Assembly: GCA_900543845.1 (NCBI GenBank)
Contig: UQTD01000032.1
Coordinates: forward strand, 1 to 22,180
Length of the DNA: 22,180 nucleotides
Reading direction: 5' to 3'
Source: an uncultured Collinsella sp.
GTDB lineage: Bacteria; Actinomycetota; Coriobacteriia; Coriobacteriales; Coriobacteriaceae
The notes below the pieces were generated by a model. It made no database searches. It was not told the DNA's origin and was given only the letters and a program-made list of their open reading frames with translations. Numbering within the stretch: position 1 is the stretch's first letter; each line of letters begins with the position of its first letter. A program made the translations under genes and the position numbers. Positions 22,090 through 22,180 of this stretch are shown here, one piece after another.

Positions 22090-22180
22090 ATGGACGAGAA
22101 GGTGGCGAAGACGCCGAGGCCGCATATGCTGGACGCCGACGAGGTCGCGGAGCTGCTGAGGATCAAGAAAGGCAGCGCCT
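22090..22180 (+). CDS. Excisionase/HTH-like protein, 5' part only
   Basis: Thirty residues are visible before the window ends: MDEKVAKTPRPH, then MLDADEVAELLRIKKGSA. The latter fits the start of the MerR-like winged helix found in excisionases and related element-encoded DNA-binding proteins (LxxxEVAELLxVxxxT). The ATG follows GGAGGAG at 22081-22087. It is the first gene of the rightward operon controlled by the XRE repressor. The assignment is tentative because most of the protein lies outside the window. Confidence 0.6.
   Translation, partial: MDEKVAKTPRPHMLDADEVAELLRIKKGSA

Overview
This is a stretch of high-GC chromosome from an anaerobic, fermentative Gram-positive bacterium. I infer a gut Coriobacteriia member close to Collinsella. 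The reasons are the GC-rich codon use with strong GGAGG-type ribosome sites, the MurT/GatD peptidoglycan-amidation enzyme, several iron- or zinc-dependent alcohol/polyol dehydrogenases, a polyferredoxin, and PTS-based sugar uptake. No 16S gene or other species marker is present, so this is a judgement and not a measurement.

Layout. (1) 1-445: a tRNA-Glu(UUC) on the minus strand with its terminator, beside a 187-bp-offset partial duplicate of its 3' end. (2) 446-4788, minus strand: an apparent three-gene operon of two adjacent, probably paralogous helical-repeat proteins (start/stop overlap TAATG) followed by a single-chain MurT-GatD fusion that would amidate lipid II. (3) 5290-10283, plus strand: a redox block with an iron-dependent alcohol dehydrogenase, two adjacent glycerol-dehydrogenase paralogues and a protein with a ferredoxin module at each end. 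Strong hairpins separate the dehydrogenase genes. (4) 10415-15723: a sugar locus around one divergent promoter. Leftward run a zinc MDR dehydrogenase and a GntR/UTRA repressor. Rightward run a PTS EIICB of the alpha-glucoside class and a GH4 6-phospho-alpha-glucosidase. TTGTCTA-type operator sites lie on both promoters. (5) 15851-19052: the housekeeping GTPase YchF with a small DUF1648-like membrane protein, an orphan gene facing a C-protein-like small HTH regulator across a perfect 24-bp palindrome, and a cytoplasmic L-asparaginase. (6) 19320-20918: guaA. (7) 20919-22180: the left edge of what looks like an integrated element just after guaA. It holds a terminator, seven copies of GGGAGTAA (the last eight bases of guaA), an XRE repressor, a divergent promoter with three GTACG-based operators, and the start of an excisionase-like gene running out of the window.

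How the parts work together. The sugar locus reads as a complete substrate-inducible pathway: uptake and phosphorylation, hydrolysis, a dehydrogenase for a released or derived product, and a self-encoded repressor. The dehydrogenase/ferredoxin block fits disposal of reducing equivalents in fermentation. The last 1.2 kb looks like the lysogeny-type control switch of a mobile element sitting at guaA, a known integration hot spot. The least-described items are the single-chain MurT-GatD with its upstream gene pair, the double-ferredoxin protein with an unassigned central domain, the orphan/C-protein-like pair, and the GGGAGTAA cluster.
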